A DNA stretch of 45,829 bases from Cyanobacteria bacterium UBA7753 (GTDB lineage Bacteria > Cyanobacteriota > Vampirovibrionia > Gastranaerophilales > Gastranaerophilaceae), in contig DLEF01000009.1 in assembly GCA_002481545.1 (NCBI GenBank), positions 1 to 45,829 on the forward strand. Direction: 5' to 3'. The position numbers and the translations under genes were made by a program. Shown here one piece after another: positions 7,716 through 16,367 of the stretch (its first letter is position 1; every line of letters starts with the position of its first letter). Under the pieces are notes generated by a model, which saw only the letters and a program-made list of their open reading frames with translations, did no database searches and was not told the DNA's origin.

Positions 7716-8313
7716 ATGTTTTTTTAATTCCGTGAGCTATTTTGGTAAAAGGTTTCCCGAATACGGTATTAGCGACTTTTTCGCCAAGGATGTATCCTGC
7801 AAGCCCTGTTCCCGGAACAGGGACAAAATTGCCCGCAACGTACAATATCCCTGAAAGTGACACTCTCGCAAATGCTTTTGCCGTTTCTTTTACTCCTGCG
7901 ATTGTTCCCTTTTCATGTTTTGCGGCTTTTATATCATTCACTCCCGTTATCTCTTTTAATGCGGATTTTATCTCTGGTGCTGATTTTTTAAGTCCTTCTA
8001 ATTTTGCTTTAATAGATGATGCGTTCGGATTTTCACTCAAGGCGGTATTTTTTGAGGCTCTTACGTTACGGCTTACTTTTTTTACGGTATCTGATATTAC
8101 TCCGATGCTGTCGGAACATGATGACAAACCGTCCATTACGGGTTTTATTGCCCCGGAGACGTATCCTGTTCCTTCCGCTACTCTTGTTCTTACAGTTCCC
8201 GCATCATGTATGCGTGAAGCTCTGCGCGCAACATCCGCACCGTGCGACGAGCTGTCGGCTATTGTTGTTAAACTTCTTGTTATTGGTGTTATTATGTTAC
8301 TTGCTACACGCAT
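7714..8313 (-). CDS. hypothetical protein with C-terminal glycine-rich membrane-like segment
   Basis: About 199 residues from the second ATG (8313), preferred because AAGGTAG precedes it at good spacing; the first ATG at 8328 lies directly behind a TATAAT-like box. The N-terminal half is Ser/Thr/Ala/Arg-rich and probably helical, with a KLEGLKKSAPEIKSAL amphipathic stretch. The C-terminus has a hydrophobic glycine-spaced segment (SGILYVAGNFVPVPGTGLAGY) that could insert in a membrane. An opposing 191-codon frame covers the same DNA but has no ribosome-binding site and looks like its shadow. Function unknown; it resembles the glycine-zipper protein at 30291 in style only. Confidence 0.7.
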   Translation of the reverse strand: MRVASNIITPITRSLTTIADSSSHGADVARRASRIHDAGTVRTRVAEGTGYVSGAIKPVMDGLSSCSDSIGVISDTVKKVSRNVRASKNTALSENPNASSIKAKLEGLKKSAPEIKSALKEITGVNDIKAAKHEKGTIAGVKETAKAFARVSLSGILYVAGNFVPVPGTGLAGYILGEKVANTVFGKPFTKIAHGIKKT

Positions 8314-8471
8314 ATAAACTACCTTCATATTATATAAGTAAACAAATCTCTAATTCTTTACTAATTATACAACAAATGTTAAGACATGTTACAACATGCG
8401 CGAACACTGAAATTCGACCTAAAATAAAAACTTTATTTATGTAAGAGAGCAATAAAAAAAGTAAGGACATT

Positions 8472-9383
8472 ATGCCTGCAATATCGTTTAATGATGAATT
8501 ATTAAAAAAGAAATATCAAATCTTAAATGACATGCGCATATCCGGCGGAAAAGACAACAACGGCAAATCCGGCGGGGTAAAGAGCGATGAACTGTCGTTC
8601 TATGACCGATATGGTGCGAATGATGTCTTTAGTGCTGCTGCAAAAGCAGGAACAACTAATCCTACTGTCAGGACGGGGATGGATGCGGGAGCATCCTCTC
8701 AAGGAGCGTCTCTGGTAGGGGATGGAAACAACAATTTTTCACTGGTTAATGCACTGCAAACCGATAATCTTCCGGATTCAAATGTCGCGATAGGCGGAGT
8801 AAACGCTCAAGCGGGTGTTCATCTTGCAACGCCGAGCGGACTTAATCAAACTACAGGCTCGGGAGAAAACGGTGCACAGGGCGGTGCCACGGACGGACAA
8901 ACAAATCAGCATCGGGGTGCATATCAGAACTTCCTTGCACAAGCAGGCGGTGGCGGAGGTATATTAGAATCATCTCCGGGGCCGACTGGCAACAGGTTCT
9001 TGGCGGGTGATACAGGAGGTAACCCAATAGGGGATAAACCACCTGCAAGTCAACCTAAACCGACAGGCGAGGCAACACTCACAACTACAAATCCGAACGA
9101 ATCGGGTAAATCCGAAGGTGGCGACAAAGTCGGTGATAACAATTCGGGTGTAAATCCGAATAATCCGAGTGATTCAGGGAACCCGAAGGTCGGGGATAAT
9201 CCTGATGTGCAGAATAATCCGGATAATCCGAAAAATGATACATCGACGGATAATCCGCCTGAGACAACGAAACAAATTGATAAAGAAGCTGAAAAACAAG
9301 CAAGACTTGAAGCCGAAAAAAGAGCTCAAGAAGAAGCGCAAAAACGTGCAGCGGAGCAAGATAAAGATAAAATTGCGGCATAG
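8472..9383 (+). CDS. low-complexity Gly/Asn/Pro-rich hypothetical protein
   Basis: 303 residues, not recognised. Residues 1-60 look ordered and helical (DELLKKKYQILNDMR). About residues 70-265 are low-complexity, rich in Gly, Asn, Asp, Pro, Ser and Thr, with repeated GDN/NPNN/NPDNP words. The last 40 residues are a highly charged helix of KEAEKQARLEAEKR type. It has no signal peptide or transmembrane segment. AAGGAC precedes the ATG. It ends 3 bases from the convergent radical SAM gene. The overall build suggests a scaffold or filament-like protein, but that is inference. Confidence 0.75.
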   Translation: MPAISFNDELLKKKYQILNDMRISGGKDNNGKSGGVKSDELSFYDRYGANDVFSAAAKAGTTNPTVRTGMDAGASSQGASLVGDGNNNFSLVNALQTDNLPDSNVAIGGVNAQAGVHLATPSGLNQTTGSGENGAQGGATDGQTNQHRGAYQNFLAQAGGGGGILESSPGPTGNRFLAGDTGGNPIGDKPPASQPKPTGEATLTTTNPNESGKSEGGDKVGDNNSGVNPNNPSDSGNPKVGDNPDVQNNPDNPKNDTSTDNPPETTKQIDKEAEKQARLEAEKRAQEEAQKRAAEQDKDKIAA

Positions 9384-9386
9384 CCT

Positions 9387-10931
9387 TCAGGCAAGATTTA
9401 TCAATCGTTCATATTCACGAAGTAACAACTCCTTATTTGGTCTGATATCAACAATATCCCAAGGGAGTTGTTCTTCTTTTGTATATTGACGGGTTACGTA
9501 TTTGTCCGTATCAATTTTTAAATTTTTAGCGGCTTTTTTGTAGGCGCCAATGTTCCCGCCGAGGTTATAAACTTCTATCATATAGTCTGCAAGAGTTTCA
9601 TTCCCTCTGGACAACATTGTTTGATAATAGTCCCATTTAGGGCTTGAAAATCTTGGGTTCGTTCCTATTTTATGAAGTTCTCTCTGCAGGTATTTAATCT
9701 TCTTTTCTAATGATTTGGTATCGTCTTTTGCCACCCATTGGAGCGGGGTATGCGGTTTTGGTACAAACGTTGAGAACGAAAACGTTATATCAAACCCTTT
9801 AAATTCTTTCTTTAAGTCTTTGCCGAGTCTTACAAACTCTTGGATGTCAAAATCAGTTTCGGTCGGGAGCCCGAGCATAGCATATATTTTTATTCCCTTT
9901 AATCCGTTTTCTTTTGCAAGTCTTACCGCGCGGAAAATTTGTTCCTCTGTTATGTGTTTGTTAATTACTTTCCGTAGTCTTTCGCTTGCCGCCTCAATTG
10001 CGATTGTTATATTTTTTTGTCCTGTAGCAACGAGGGTTTTTATAATCTCGGGCGTCAGAGTGTTTGCTCTCATTGAGGATATGCTCATCTCTATTTCTTG
10101 TCCCGATTGGACTTTGTTATATATATATTTGCAAATATCGTTAAACTTCGGATGTGCACTTACCAATGCTCCCAACAAGGCTATTTTGTTTGTATATTTT
10201 AGCCCCAATTCTATCTTATCAATAATGGTTTCATATTTTACAAACCTTGCGGGCAGGTTGAGATAGGAGGCAATACAAAATCCGCAGCAGTTGTAGCAAC
10301 CTCTTGAGGTTTCTATAATAAATGTGTTCTTAAAAAAACTTTCATCACTCAAAACGGGAGTATAAATACATTCCGTGAGTTTGGAATGAGATTTTTTTAC
10401 ATGATTTTTTTCGTTATGAACCTTTGGTATATAGACTCCCTCTATTTCGGATAATTCCGCGAATAACTCGTCTTTGTCCTCTGCCCCTACTTCTTTACAA
10501 ATTTTCAAAGCCTTTGTATTGGTATATTCTCCGTCTCCTATTATCATAAAATCAAATATTCCATCGTACGGACGCGGATTTGCTGTTATAACAGGCCCGC
10601 CTGCGAATATAAGAGGATAATGTCCGTTATCCCTGTCCTTTGATTTAAACGGAATATTGTATCTTTCAAGAATTTTGAAAACATTTATAAAATCCATATC
10701 GAATGACATTGAAAACCCTATTGCATCAACCTCTTCGGGGCGTAAAACCGTATTATCTGTATCGGTACAAATTCGCTCTACAAAAAATTCGTCGGACTCG
10801 TCTAATTGTTTATAGAGCCACATATACCCTAAAGATGACAGAGAGAATGAGTTGCACTCAGGAAATGCAAACCAAACATTATACCCTGCCTGTTTATTCA
10901 ATTTTCGTTCATATAAATACGTTTCAGCCAT
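9387..10931 (-). CDS. B12-binding-domain radical SAM protein
   Basis: 514 residues. Residues about 15-170 resemble the cobalamin-binding (B12-BD) Rossmann domain with IFAGGPVITANP and IIGDGEY. The radical SAM core follows, with the iron-sulfur motif SRGCYNCCGFC around residues 212-219 (Cys-x3-Cys-x2-Cys plus an extra Cys). It resembles the N-terminal part of the uncharacterised TIGR03960-like family and methylthiotransferase-like enzymes. The reaction is unknown, but S-adenosylmethionine cleavage and a [4Fe-4S] cluster are expected. It is a single gene, convergent with the low-complexity protein gene, and is followed upstream by repeat material. Confidence 0.85.
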   Translation of the reverse strand: MAETYLYERKLNKQAGYNVWFAFPECNSFSLSSLGYMWLYKQLDESDEFFVERICTDTDNTVLRPEEVDAIGFSMSFDMDFINVFKILERYNIPFKSKDRDNGHYPLIFAGGPVITANPRPYDGIFDFMIIGDGEYTNTKALKICKEVGAEDKDELFAELSEIEGVYIPKVHNEKNHVKKSHSKLTECIYTPVLSDESFFKNTFIIETSRGCYNCCGFCIASYLNLPARFVKYETIIDKIELGLKYTNKIALLGALVSAHPKFNDICKYIYNKVQSGQEIEMSISSMRANTLTPEIIKTLVATGQKNITIAIEAASERLRKVINKHITEEQIFRAVRLAKENGLKGIKIYAMLGLPTETDFDIQEFVRLGKDLKKEFKGFDITFSFSTFVPKPHTPLQWVAKDDTKSLEKKIKYLQRELHKIGTNPRFSSPKWDYYQTMLSRGNETLADYMIEVYNLGGNIGAYKKAAKNLKIDTDKYVTRQYTKEEQLPWDIVDIRPNKELLLREYERLINLA

Positions 10932-10954
10932 TATTTTTATAATTCGTAATTATT

Positions 10955-11020
10955 ACTGAGATCCTTCGCCGATATTTGATTGGTTATTTCCCAATTTTTT
11001 TGAATAGTGCTCAGGATGAC
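10955..11020. repeat. interspersed repeat (CTGAGATCCTTCG...CTCAGGATGAC)
   Basis: It begins CTGAGATCCTTCGCCGATATTTG and ends GCTCAGGATGAC. A close copy is at 42735-42799, and related words (GTCATTCTGAGC..GAAGAATC, the other orientation) are at 42845-42889. It is followed by a TAGTACCTTCGTGCCTTAG segment that resembles a second repeat word found at 33547, 42963 and 44030. These lie only between genes. Confidence 0.6.
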
Positions 11021-11060
11021 GTGCCTTTTAGTACCTTCGTGCCTTAGAGCCTTTATTACC

Positions 11061-12086
11061 CTACTCTTCTTTGTTGATAGGTTTGATATACAATTCGTCT
11101 ATCAAAACAGCGACGGTCGCCGCGATAGGTGGCGCAAAGACTACTCCTATAGGCCCTAAGAACTTCGCTGTTACAAACAATGCGAAGAATATTATCAACG
11201 GATGTAAGTCCATAAATTTGCCGAAGACATACGGTCTTACAAAGTTGTTTTCTATCCATTGAGCCAACAGGAAGAAGAATATAACGAGTCCTAAAATGAC
11301 AGGTCCGTAGTGGTAACACATAAACGCACAAATGATACCTGCGATTGTAGGTCCGACTATCGGGATTAAATCGAGGATAGCCGAGATAAATCCTAAAAAT
11401 ACCGCGCAATCTATTCTCATAACGAGAAGAGGTATCATTACACAAATACCGACACTCGTTATTACCGCAAGTTGAGCCACAATGTAGTTACCAATCTTTT
11501 CTGAAATAGAATTTACAATTTTATCTGCTTTTTTCTTTAAATGTGAAGGAAAGAAAAGCATAAATGCCTTTTCAAGCGTTTTTCTGTCAACAAGTAAATA
11601 ATACGTGATAACACAAACGGATAACACATATATAAATGCTGACGCTAAATTCAATGATATTGAGATAAACTGATCGAAGAACTCTTGTGTAAAATTGGTT
11701 ATCGGAGCTACTATTGATGAAACATTAATCATTGAAAGTACGCTCTTGCCTAAGATTTGTTTATGCAGGACAAAATCTTTTGCTGTATCGAATTGATCCG
11801 GCATTGCGACAACAAATTGTTCTATCTGTTGCACTGCAACTATTACCAGCGGTATAAATACCGATACTAATATTATGCCAATTCCGCCCATAACAACACA
11901 AGTTGCAAGCGGTCGGCTCATTTTTTCGCTGAATTTATCAACCAACGGATTGAGTGAGCACGCGAATACATACGCAATAAAGAATATCATCACCGTTGTT
12001 GTAATCTGTGATAAGAACTTCAAAAGCAGTAAAACCATTATTATAAAAATAATGTTCTTTACTGCTACATTATGATTTTTAAACAT
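11061..12086 (-). CDS. AI-2E family (PerM/TqsA-like) membrane permease
   Basis: 341 residues with the topology of the UPF0118/AI-2E transporter family: an N-terminal pair of close transmembrane helices, one or two more near residues 60-85, a soluble middle section (residues ~90-140), then a dense block of helices from about 150 to 330. The typical C-terminal signatures are present (ISAILDLIPIVGPTIAGI and LHPLIIFFALFVTAKFLGPIGVVFAPP). Members export varied small molecules or ions, and the substrate here is unknown. AACGAGGTTAA precedes the ATG. Single gene with no regulatory partner visible. Confidence 0.88.
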   Translation of the reverse strand: MFKNHNVAVKNIIFIIMVLLLLKFLSQITTTVMIFFIAYVFACSLNPLVDKFSEKMSRPLATCVVMGGIGIILVSVFIPLVIVAVQQIEQFVVAMPDQFDTAKDFVLHKQILGKSVLSMINVSSIVAPITNFTQEFFDQFISISLNLASAFIYVLSVCVITYYLLVDRKTLEKAFMLFFPSHLKKKADKIVNSISEKIGNYIVAQLAVITSVGICVMIPLLVMRIDCAVFLGFISAILDLIPIVGPTIAGIICAFMCYHYGPVILGLVIFFFLLAQWIENNFVRPYVFGKFMDLHPLIIFFALFVTAKFLGPIGVVFAPPIAATVAVLIDELYIKPINKEE

Positions 12087-12181
12087 GATTTAACCTCGTT
12101 TTGATATATAACATATGAGTAAAAATGTATTTACTCTACGTGATTATATTATCAAAAACAGGTTATAAAATAAATATTCCG

Positions 12182-12757
12182 TTATGCTGCTGATGTTGCG
12201 TTATTGGCACCTGCGCCATTTAATTGGTCAAATGCAGGTTTAACAAATTGGGTTATGAAAGTTTCGTTTTCATCGTCATTCAACGGTGTTCCGAATTGTT
12301 TATCGGTAATGTGTAATAATGTTGTTCCTCTGAAAGGCATTGAACGAACTTCAAATCTTTCCGACAATTGAGTATTATTTACGGTAAATTTAATATCTTG
12401 CATAGATAGACCATGGAAACGAGGCATTTTTTCAAGTGAAGCATCGTTAACCATATGTTGTACGGTTAATTGCATGTTTTGATTGAAACTAGGGTTTTTA
12501 AGTGAATTTCCAAAATAAACACCGTCCCCGTTAGAGTTGATTCTATATTGATTGGAGCCGATTCCTGCTTGTTCAATATTTGCAGAAACCCCTTTTGAAG
12601 CATGTTGCCAAACGATAGGTTTTGAATTAGCCGGTTCCACATTCGCAACCTGTTGTTGCGTTATTTGTGTATCATCTGCCTGAAATGTACTGGTAGCATC
12701 GGCTCTATATCTTGAACCAATTGGACTTGAATGTTGGATTGCTGATTCTGTGCCCAT
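12182..12757 (-). CDS. hypothetical protein, 191 aa
   Basis: Not recognised. The first 60 residues are polar and Gln/Ser/Ala-rich, probably disordered. Residues about 65-180 look like a compact mixed alpha/beta domain (NQYRINSNGDGVYFGNSL; MPRFHGLSMQDIKFTVNN; RFEVRSMPFRGTTLLHIT). It ends in an Asn/Ala-rich tail. There is no signal peptide, membrane helix or Cys. GCGAGG upstream of the ATG supports the start. It sits 95 bases before the permease gene on the same strand but with a spacer that could separate transcripts. Confidence 0.65.
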   Translation of the reverse strand: MGTESAIQHSSPIGSRYRADATSTFQADDTQITQQQVANVEPANSKPIVWQHASKGVSANIEQAGIGSNQYRINSNGDGVYFGNSLKNPSFNQNMQLTVQHMVNDASLEKMPRFHGLSMQDIKFTVNNTQLSERFEVRSMPFRGTTLLHITDKQFGTPLNDDENETFITQFVKPAFDQLNGAGANNATSAA

Positions 12758-13103
12758 TAAAAACCTCGCTTGTCTTCTTATTGTTTAATATACATATATA
12801 AAGTCTAAAAGTATATACTAATTGCCTTTTTTAACATGTTTCTGTAACATGTCTTTACAATTATTGATTTTGATAAAATGGCTAAAATATATGCTATATG
12901 TGAGCTTGTACGGATATAAATATAAATTTTTGTAACAAAAATGAAATGGTTTTGTTATATACTTTGTATATACGGGTACATGATAAATGTAACTAATCTA
13001 ATCTCTTTTCTTTATTTTCTCCTCCACTATTAAAAAGCGTGAGTATGTGCCGTATCAATAGATCGGCATTTTTATTTTATAGGGATATTTTACAGGTGTT
13101 TGG
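12758..13103. other. AT-rich spacer with a possible plus-strand terminator
   Basis: There is no protein-coding gene. GTGCCG (13047-13052) can pair with CGGCAT (13064-13069), followed by TTTTATTTT, a weak intrinsic terminator on the plus strand with no plus-strand gene before it. The rest is AT-rich, with AACATGT repeated near 12834 and 12847 and a pyrimidine tract at 12995-13025. Confidence 0.35.
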
Positions 13104-13757
13104 TTATGCAATATTTAAAGTTATTCTAAAATCAGTAGAAGTGTTGTCGGATTTGACAAGTTCAAATTCTCCCGACATATCTTCAATCATTTTTTTGCAG
13201 ATAGCAAGTCCGAATCCGTTTCCGTTAGATTTTGTGGTATACCCTTCCTCAAATATTTTATCAGAATTTTCTATAGGTTTGGCATTGTTGGATATTGTGA
13301 CATAGACTTTTCCTTTTTCGGTTTTTGCCGTGACAGATATTTTTTTGTCTTCCGCACTCTCATCAAATGCCTCACAGGCGTTTTTAATTACGTTTATTAC
13401 TACAGACTCAAACTTATTTTTATCCGCCATAATCTCAACATCATTATCTATATTGAGGTTAAACTTTATACATTTACTTACACCATATATTTTTGCCAAA
13501 TCTAAAGCCTCATTTAATAAATCGGAAACTTTATAAGGTTTAATATCCGTTGTATCACAGGATTTTAGTTCCAAAAGCGAATTACCTGCGAGTTGTACCG
13601 CTCTTTGTATACTGTTAATTGCTCTTGTGATGGTCTCATCTTCTATACCGTTTTTATTAAAGTATTTTTTCAGAACTTCCGTATACAAATCACAGATAGA
13701 AAGCTGGTTTTTAATCTCGTGAGATATATGTCTTATTTTATCGGTTTGATATTCCAT
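13104..13757 (-). CDS. sensorless histidine kinase
   Basis: 217 residues containing only the kinase core. The phospho-acceptor His is H13 in RHISHEIKNQLS. The N box INVIKNACEAF lies around residues 121-131, and the ATP-lid/G2 region NGNGFGLAICKK lies near 178-189. There is no input domain or membrane helix, so it must sense through a partner or another protein. It follows the NarL-type response regulator on the same strand by 103 bases and is presumably its cognate kinase. The order is regulator first, kinase second. A 10-bp-stem hairpin sits between them. Confidence 0.87.
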   Translation of the reverse strand: MEYQTDKIRHISHEIKNQLSICDLYTEVLKKYFNKNGIEDETITRAINSIQRAVQLAGNSLLELKSCDTTDIKPYKVSDLLNEALDLAKIYGVSKCIKFNLNIDNDVEIMADKNKFESVVINVIKNACEAFDESAEDKKISVTAKTEKGKVYVTISNNAKPIENSDKIFEEGYTTKSNGNGFGLAICKKMIEDMSGEFELVKSDNTSTDFRITLNIA

Positions 13758-13777
13758 AGTAATTGTTTAATTATTAA

Positions 13778-13811
13778 TTGGAATTGTCAGGGTTGCCCCC
13801 AACAATTCCAA
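13778..13811 (-). promoter_or_regulatory. hairpin between response regulator and kinase genes
   Basis: TTGGAATTGT (13778-13787) pairs with ACAATTCCAA (13802-13811), and an inner GGG/CCC can extend the stem. On the minus (coding) strand it is not followed by a T run, so it is more likely a processing site or partial terminator that lowers kinase expression than a full terminator. Confidence 0.45.
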
Positions 13812-13860
13812 AAACTTAGTACTTATAACTTATCATTTAATCTTTAAAAACATTCATTGC

Positions 13861-14562
13861 CTAGATTGAGACAAAGTTTGATTTTCTTTTCTTATCAAAT
13901 CCGTGGCGGATTGCATAAAGAACAGCTTGGGTTCTGTCTCTAACCTGCAATTTTTGGAAAATGTTGTTAACGTGAGTTTTTACGGTTGTTGTGGAAATGA
14001 ATAATTTTTCCGAAACATCGTTATATCCGTAACCTTGAGTTAACAAGTCCAAAACTTCTTCTTCTCTTTGAGTCAATGTTGACAACAATTCTTCGTCGAC
14101 GTTGTTTTCTTCTTCTTTGACAGTCTTTTGGAAGTATTCGAAGAATCTCAAAGACAATGCTGAAGGTAAGTAAATCTTTCCTGCCAAAACTTCTTCAATA
14201 GCGCAGATAAGTTGAGCGGAAGCCATAGTTTTAAGAACGTATCCTCTTGCGCCGACTTTCATTGCTCTGAAGATTAAATCCGCATCATCATATGCGCTTA
14301 ATGCCAAAACTTTTGTATTTAATCCTAATTTTTGGATTTCGTGGATTGCTTGTAATCCGTTTTTGTCAGGCATGTTCATATCAACAAGCACGATATCCGG
14401 ATGATATTTCTTAACCATGTTAACGCCGGTATTTACGCTTGTAGATGTTTGAACAACATCAAAACAGCCTTCCATGTTTAACAACTCTTTTACGCCCATC
14501 AGGTGTTCGTAGTTGTCGTCTATTAAAATTATTCTTGCTTTGCTTCTAAAATCTCTATGCAT
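13861..14562 (-). CDS. NarL/FixJ-family response regulator
   Basis: 233 residues. The receiver domain covers about residues 10-128, with the acidic pocket D15-D16, phosphorylation site D61 (LVDMNMPDKNG), the conserved Ser in LALSAYDD and Lys in YVLKT. A LuxR-type DNA-binding domain covers about residues 163-228 (TQREEEVLDLLTQGYGYNDV, then STTTVKTHVNNIFQKL). It activates or represses transcription when phosphorylated, probably by the sensorless kinase encoded just downstream. Targets are unknown. The gene is preceded by a 324-base spacer. Confidence 0.93.
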   Translation of the reverse strand: MHRDFRSKARIILIDDNYEHLMGVKELLNMEGCFDVVQTSTSVNTGVNMVKKYHPDIVLVDMNMPDKNGLQAIHEIQKLGLNTKVLALSAYDDADLIFRAMKVGARGYVLKTMASAQLICAIEEVLAGKIYLPSALSLRFFEYFQKTVKEEENNVDEELLSTLTQREEEVLDLLTQGYGYNDVSEKLFISTTTVKTHVNNIFQKLQVRDRTQAVLYAIRHGFDKKRKSNFVSI

Positions 14563-14886
14563 TTTTATCTCCCTAAAGTTATTTCCCTCTCCACCAAATA
14601 TACTACTACTTTTTAGAGGATAAATTCATCAATACAACTATCCATTTTTAGTGCATTTTGCCCGATAATCTTATCTAATCCGTTTGGTCTATAAAAGGGG
14701 GTAAACTCTTATGCAGTCTGTATTTTGCTCCTATCCTCCAAAAGCATGCCATGTCATGCAAATATATTAGACTAAATCGTGGAGCATGCAAAAATTCATC
14801 TTATATAGAAACGAGGCGGACTTAACTTAAGTCCGCCTCATCTTAATCATTCTATGAGATGCTGAAACAAGTTCAGCATGACAATC
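14563..14886. other. spacer with strong hairpin after the alcohol dehydrogenase
   Basis: GAGGCGGACTTAA (14813-14825) and TTAAGTCCGCCTC (14827-14839) form a 13-bp near-perfect palindrome, followed by a second small hairpin TGCTGAA..TTCAGCA (14863-14879). Both lie just downstream of the minus-strand alcohol dehydrogenase and probably act as its terminator, although no T run follows. CATGC words cluster at 14743-14790. No gene is seen. Confidence 0.5.
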
Positions 14887-16086
14887 TTATAAAGATTCTC
14901 TGTACATTTGAGATACAACTTCTCTTGTAGCCTTTGTAGGAGCTATATCCAACAAACCTTTAAGAGAAGGTGTAGTGAATGCCAAATCGGTCAATTTATC
15001 GACATCAGCGTCGGTAAATCCTTCATCTTTCAATTTGTTAGGTACATCAACCGATTTCAACCATTCGTAAACGCCCTTAGCTGCCTTTTCGGCATCCTTA
15101 GCATCAGGATCCAAACCTTTAACGATTGGCTCTAAGATGTATGCCAAAGTGTTTGCTCTTGCAGTGTAGATATTCTTAATTACTGCAGGTAACAACATTG
15201 ATAAGCCCAAACCGTGAGCCAATCCAGGTTTAACGGCACTCAAAGGGTGTTCCAAAGCGTGTGTATAGTGTAACAAACCGTTATCAAATCCTACACCGCC
15301 CATCATTGCTGCGTAGCAAAGGAAGTATCTTGCCTCTTTGTCGTTAGGATCTTTGATTGCTTTCGGCAAGTACTTAGCAACAAGGGTGATAACTTCTCTT
15401 GCAAGTGTAATCGTATAAGGTGATGTAACTGTAGAAGTTGCAGCCTCGATTACGTGGTTAACCGCATCGATTGAAACATATCTTGTTTGTTTCGGTGACA
15501 AACCGCACATCAAATCAGGATCATCGATTGCATAAGTAGGATAGATGCAATCATATGCAATTGCAGGTTTGTAGTTCTTTTCCAAGATAGTTGCAACAGC
15601 AAATCTGTTTGTTTCAGAACCTGTACCGTGAGTTAAGTTGATAGCAACGATAGGTGCTGCCTCGGTTGGTGTGAACTTAAATTCAAACAAGCTTGCACCT
15701 GTTTCATTAGGGTATTTCAACAGGATAGCTACTGATTTACCTGCGTCCGTAGGTGAACCGCCACCGATTGTGATAACGGCTTTTGCACCGAAATCTTTAG
15801 CCATCTTTGTAGCTTCATCAATTGCATCCGTGTTAGGGTTTGGAGTAACTTTATCATAGTTGATATAGCCGATATTGTTGTCTTTCAAAGCTTTTTCAAC
15901 AACATCCCATGCGCCTGTTGACTTGTATGCATGACGTCCTGACATTACGATAACTTTGTCTATTCCTTTGGATGCAAATTCTTTTGCAATGTCTTCAATC
16001 TTATGTATTGCTCCGCAACCAAAGAATACACTGGTTCTTGTACGAATTTCTTTTACTTCATGAATGTTTTGATCTTTTTCCCACAT
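14887..16086 (-). CDS. iron-containing alcohol dehydrogenase
   Basis: 399 residues from the ATG at 16086, chosen for the AAAGGAG 8-9 bases upstream; an in-frame ATG at 16116 lacks one. Type III alcohol dehydrogenase: NAD-binding GGGSPTDAGK near residue 110 and metal-binding residues in SIDAVNHVIEAATS and the LLHYTHALEHPLSAV / GLAHGLGLS region. It interconverts alcohols and aldehydes (ethanol, butanol, propanediol and similar) with NAD(P)H, fitting fermentative growth. Substrate not assignable. Transcribed alone from an upstream spacer holding a hairpin repeat. Confidence 0.92.
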   Translation of the reverse strand: MWEKDQNIHEVKEIRTRTSVFFGCGAIHKIEDIAKEFASKGIDKVIVMSGRHAYKSTGAWDVVEKALKDNNIGYINYDKVTPNPNTDAIDEATKMAKDFGAKAVITIGGGSPTDAGKSVAILLKYPNETGASLFEFKFTPTEAAPIVAINLTHGTGSETNRFAVATILEKNYKPAIAYDCIYPTYAIDDPDLMCGLSPKQTRYVSIDAVNHVIEAATSTVTSPYTITLAREVITLVAKYLPKAIKDPNDKEARYFLCYAAMMGGVGFDNGLLHYTHALEHPLSAVKPGLAHGLGLSMLLPAVIKNIYTARANTLAYILEPIVKGLDPDAKDAEKAAKGVYEWLKSVDVPNKLKDEGFTDADVDKLTDLAFTTPSLKGLLDIAPTKATREVVSQMYRESL

Positions 16087-16216
16087 AACGGATGCTCCTT
16101 TCTTATTAAATAGCATTTATTCACCTATCATTATATACGGTAAAAATATTGTGAAAAGTTAAAAAATTGTTATTAATTTTAAAAATAAGACAATTTAGAG
16201 AAACATTATATTTCAG

Positions 16217-16310
16217 TTGCTCCCCGCCTATAGCTCTAATATTTCACTATCGTGAAATATTAGAGCTATTATCCTCCCCCACTGGGGCGGATAAAACCGC
16301 TCAGCGGTTA
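16217..16310. repeat. interspersed hairpin repeat (CTCCCC...GGGGCGGAT family), copy 1
   Basis: Starts TTGCTCCCCGCCTATAGC, contains the perfect arms TAGCTCTAATATTTCAC / GTGAAATATTAGAGCTA, then ATCCTCCCC and GGGGCGGATAAAACCGCT. Copies are at 21170-21259 and 33600-33680. The outer CTCCCC..GGGG and inner stems allow a clover-like fold. Located between divergent genes. Confidence 0.65.
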
Positions 16311-16313
16311 ATA

Positions 16314-16342
16314 TTGACATCATTGGATAAAATCTATAATAT
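16314..16342 (+). promoter_or_regulatory. promoter of the WYL regulator gene
   Basis: Consensus TTGACA at 16314-16319. TAATAT at 16337-16342 gives 17-base spacing, and the overlapping TATAAT at 16335-16340 gives 15. The predicted start of transcription is near 16350, about 20 bases before the gene. Confidence 0.6.
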
Positions 16343-16367
16343 ATAAAAAAGAAGGGGACAATGTATT

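Noticed and set aside
7742..8317. 191-codon plus-strand frame opposite the 7714-8313 gene
   Set aside because: No ribosome-binding site; composition fits an antisense shadow of the minus-strand gene, which has a TATAAT and AAGGTAG.
9715..10266. 183-codon plus-strand frame inside the radical SAM gene
   Set aside because: Fully antisense to a clearly recognised gene.
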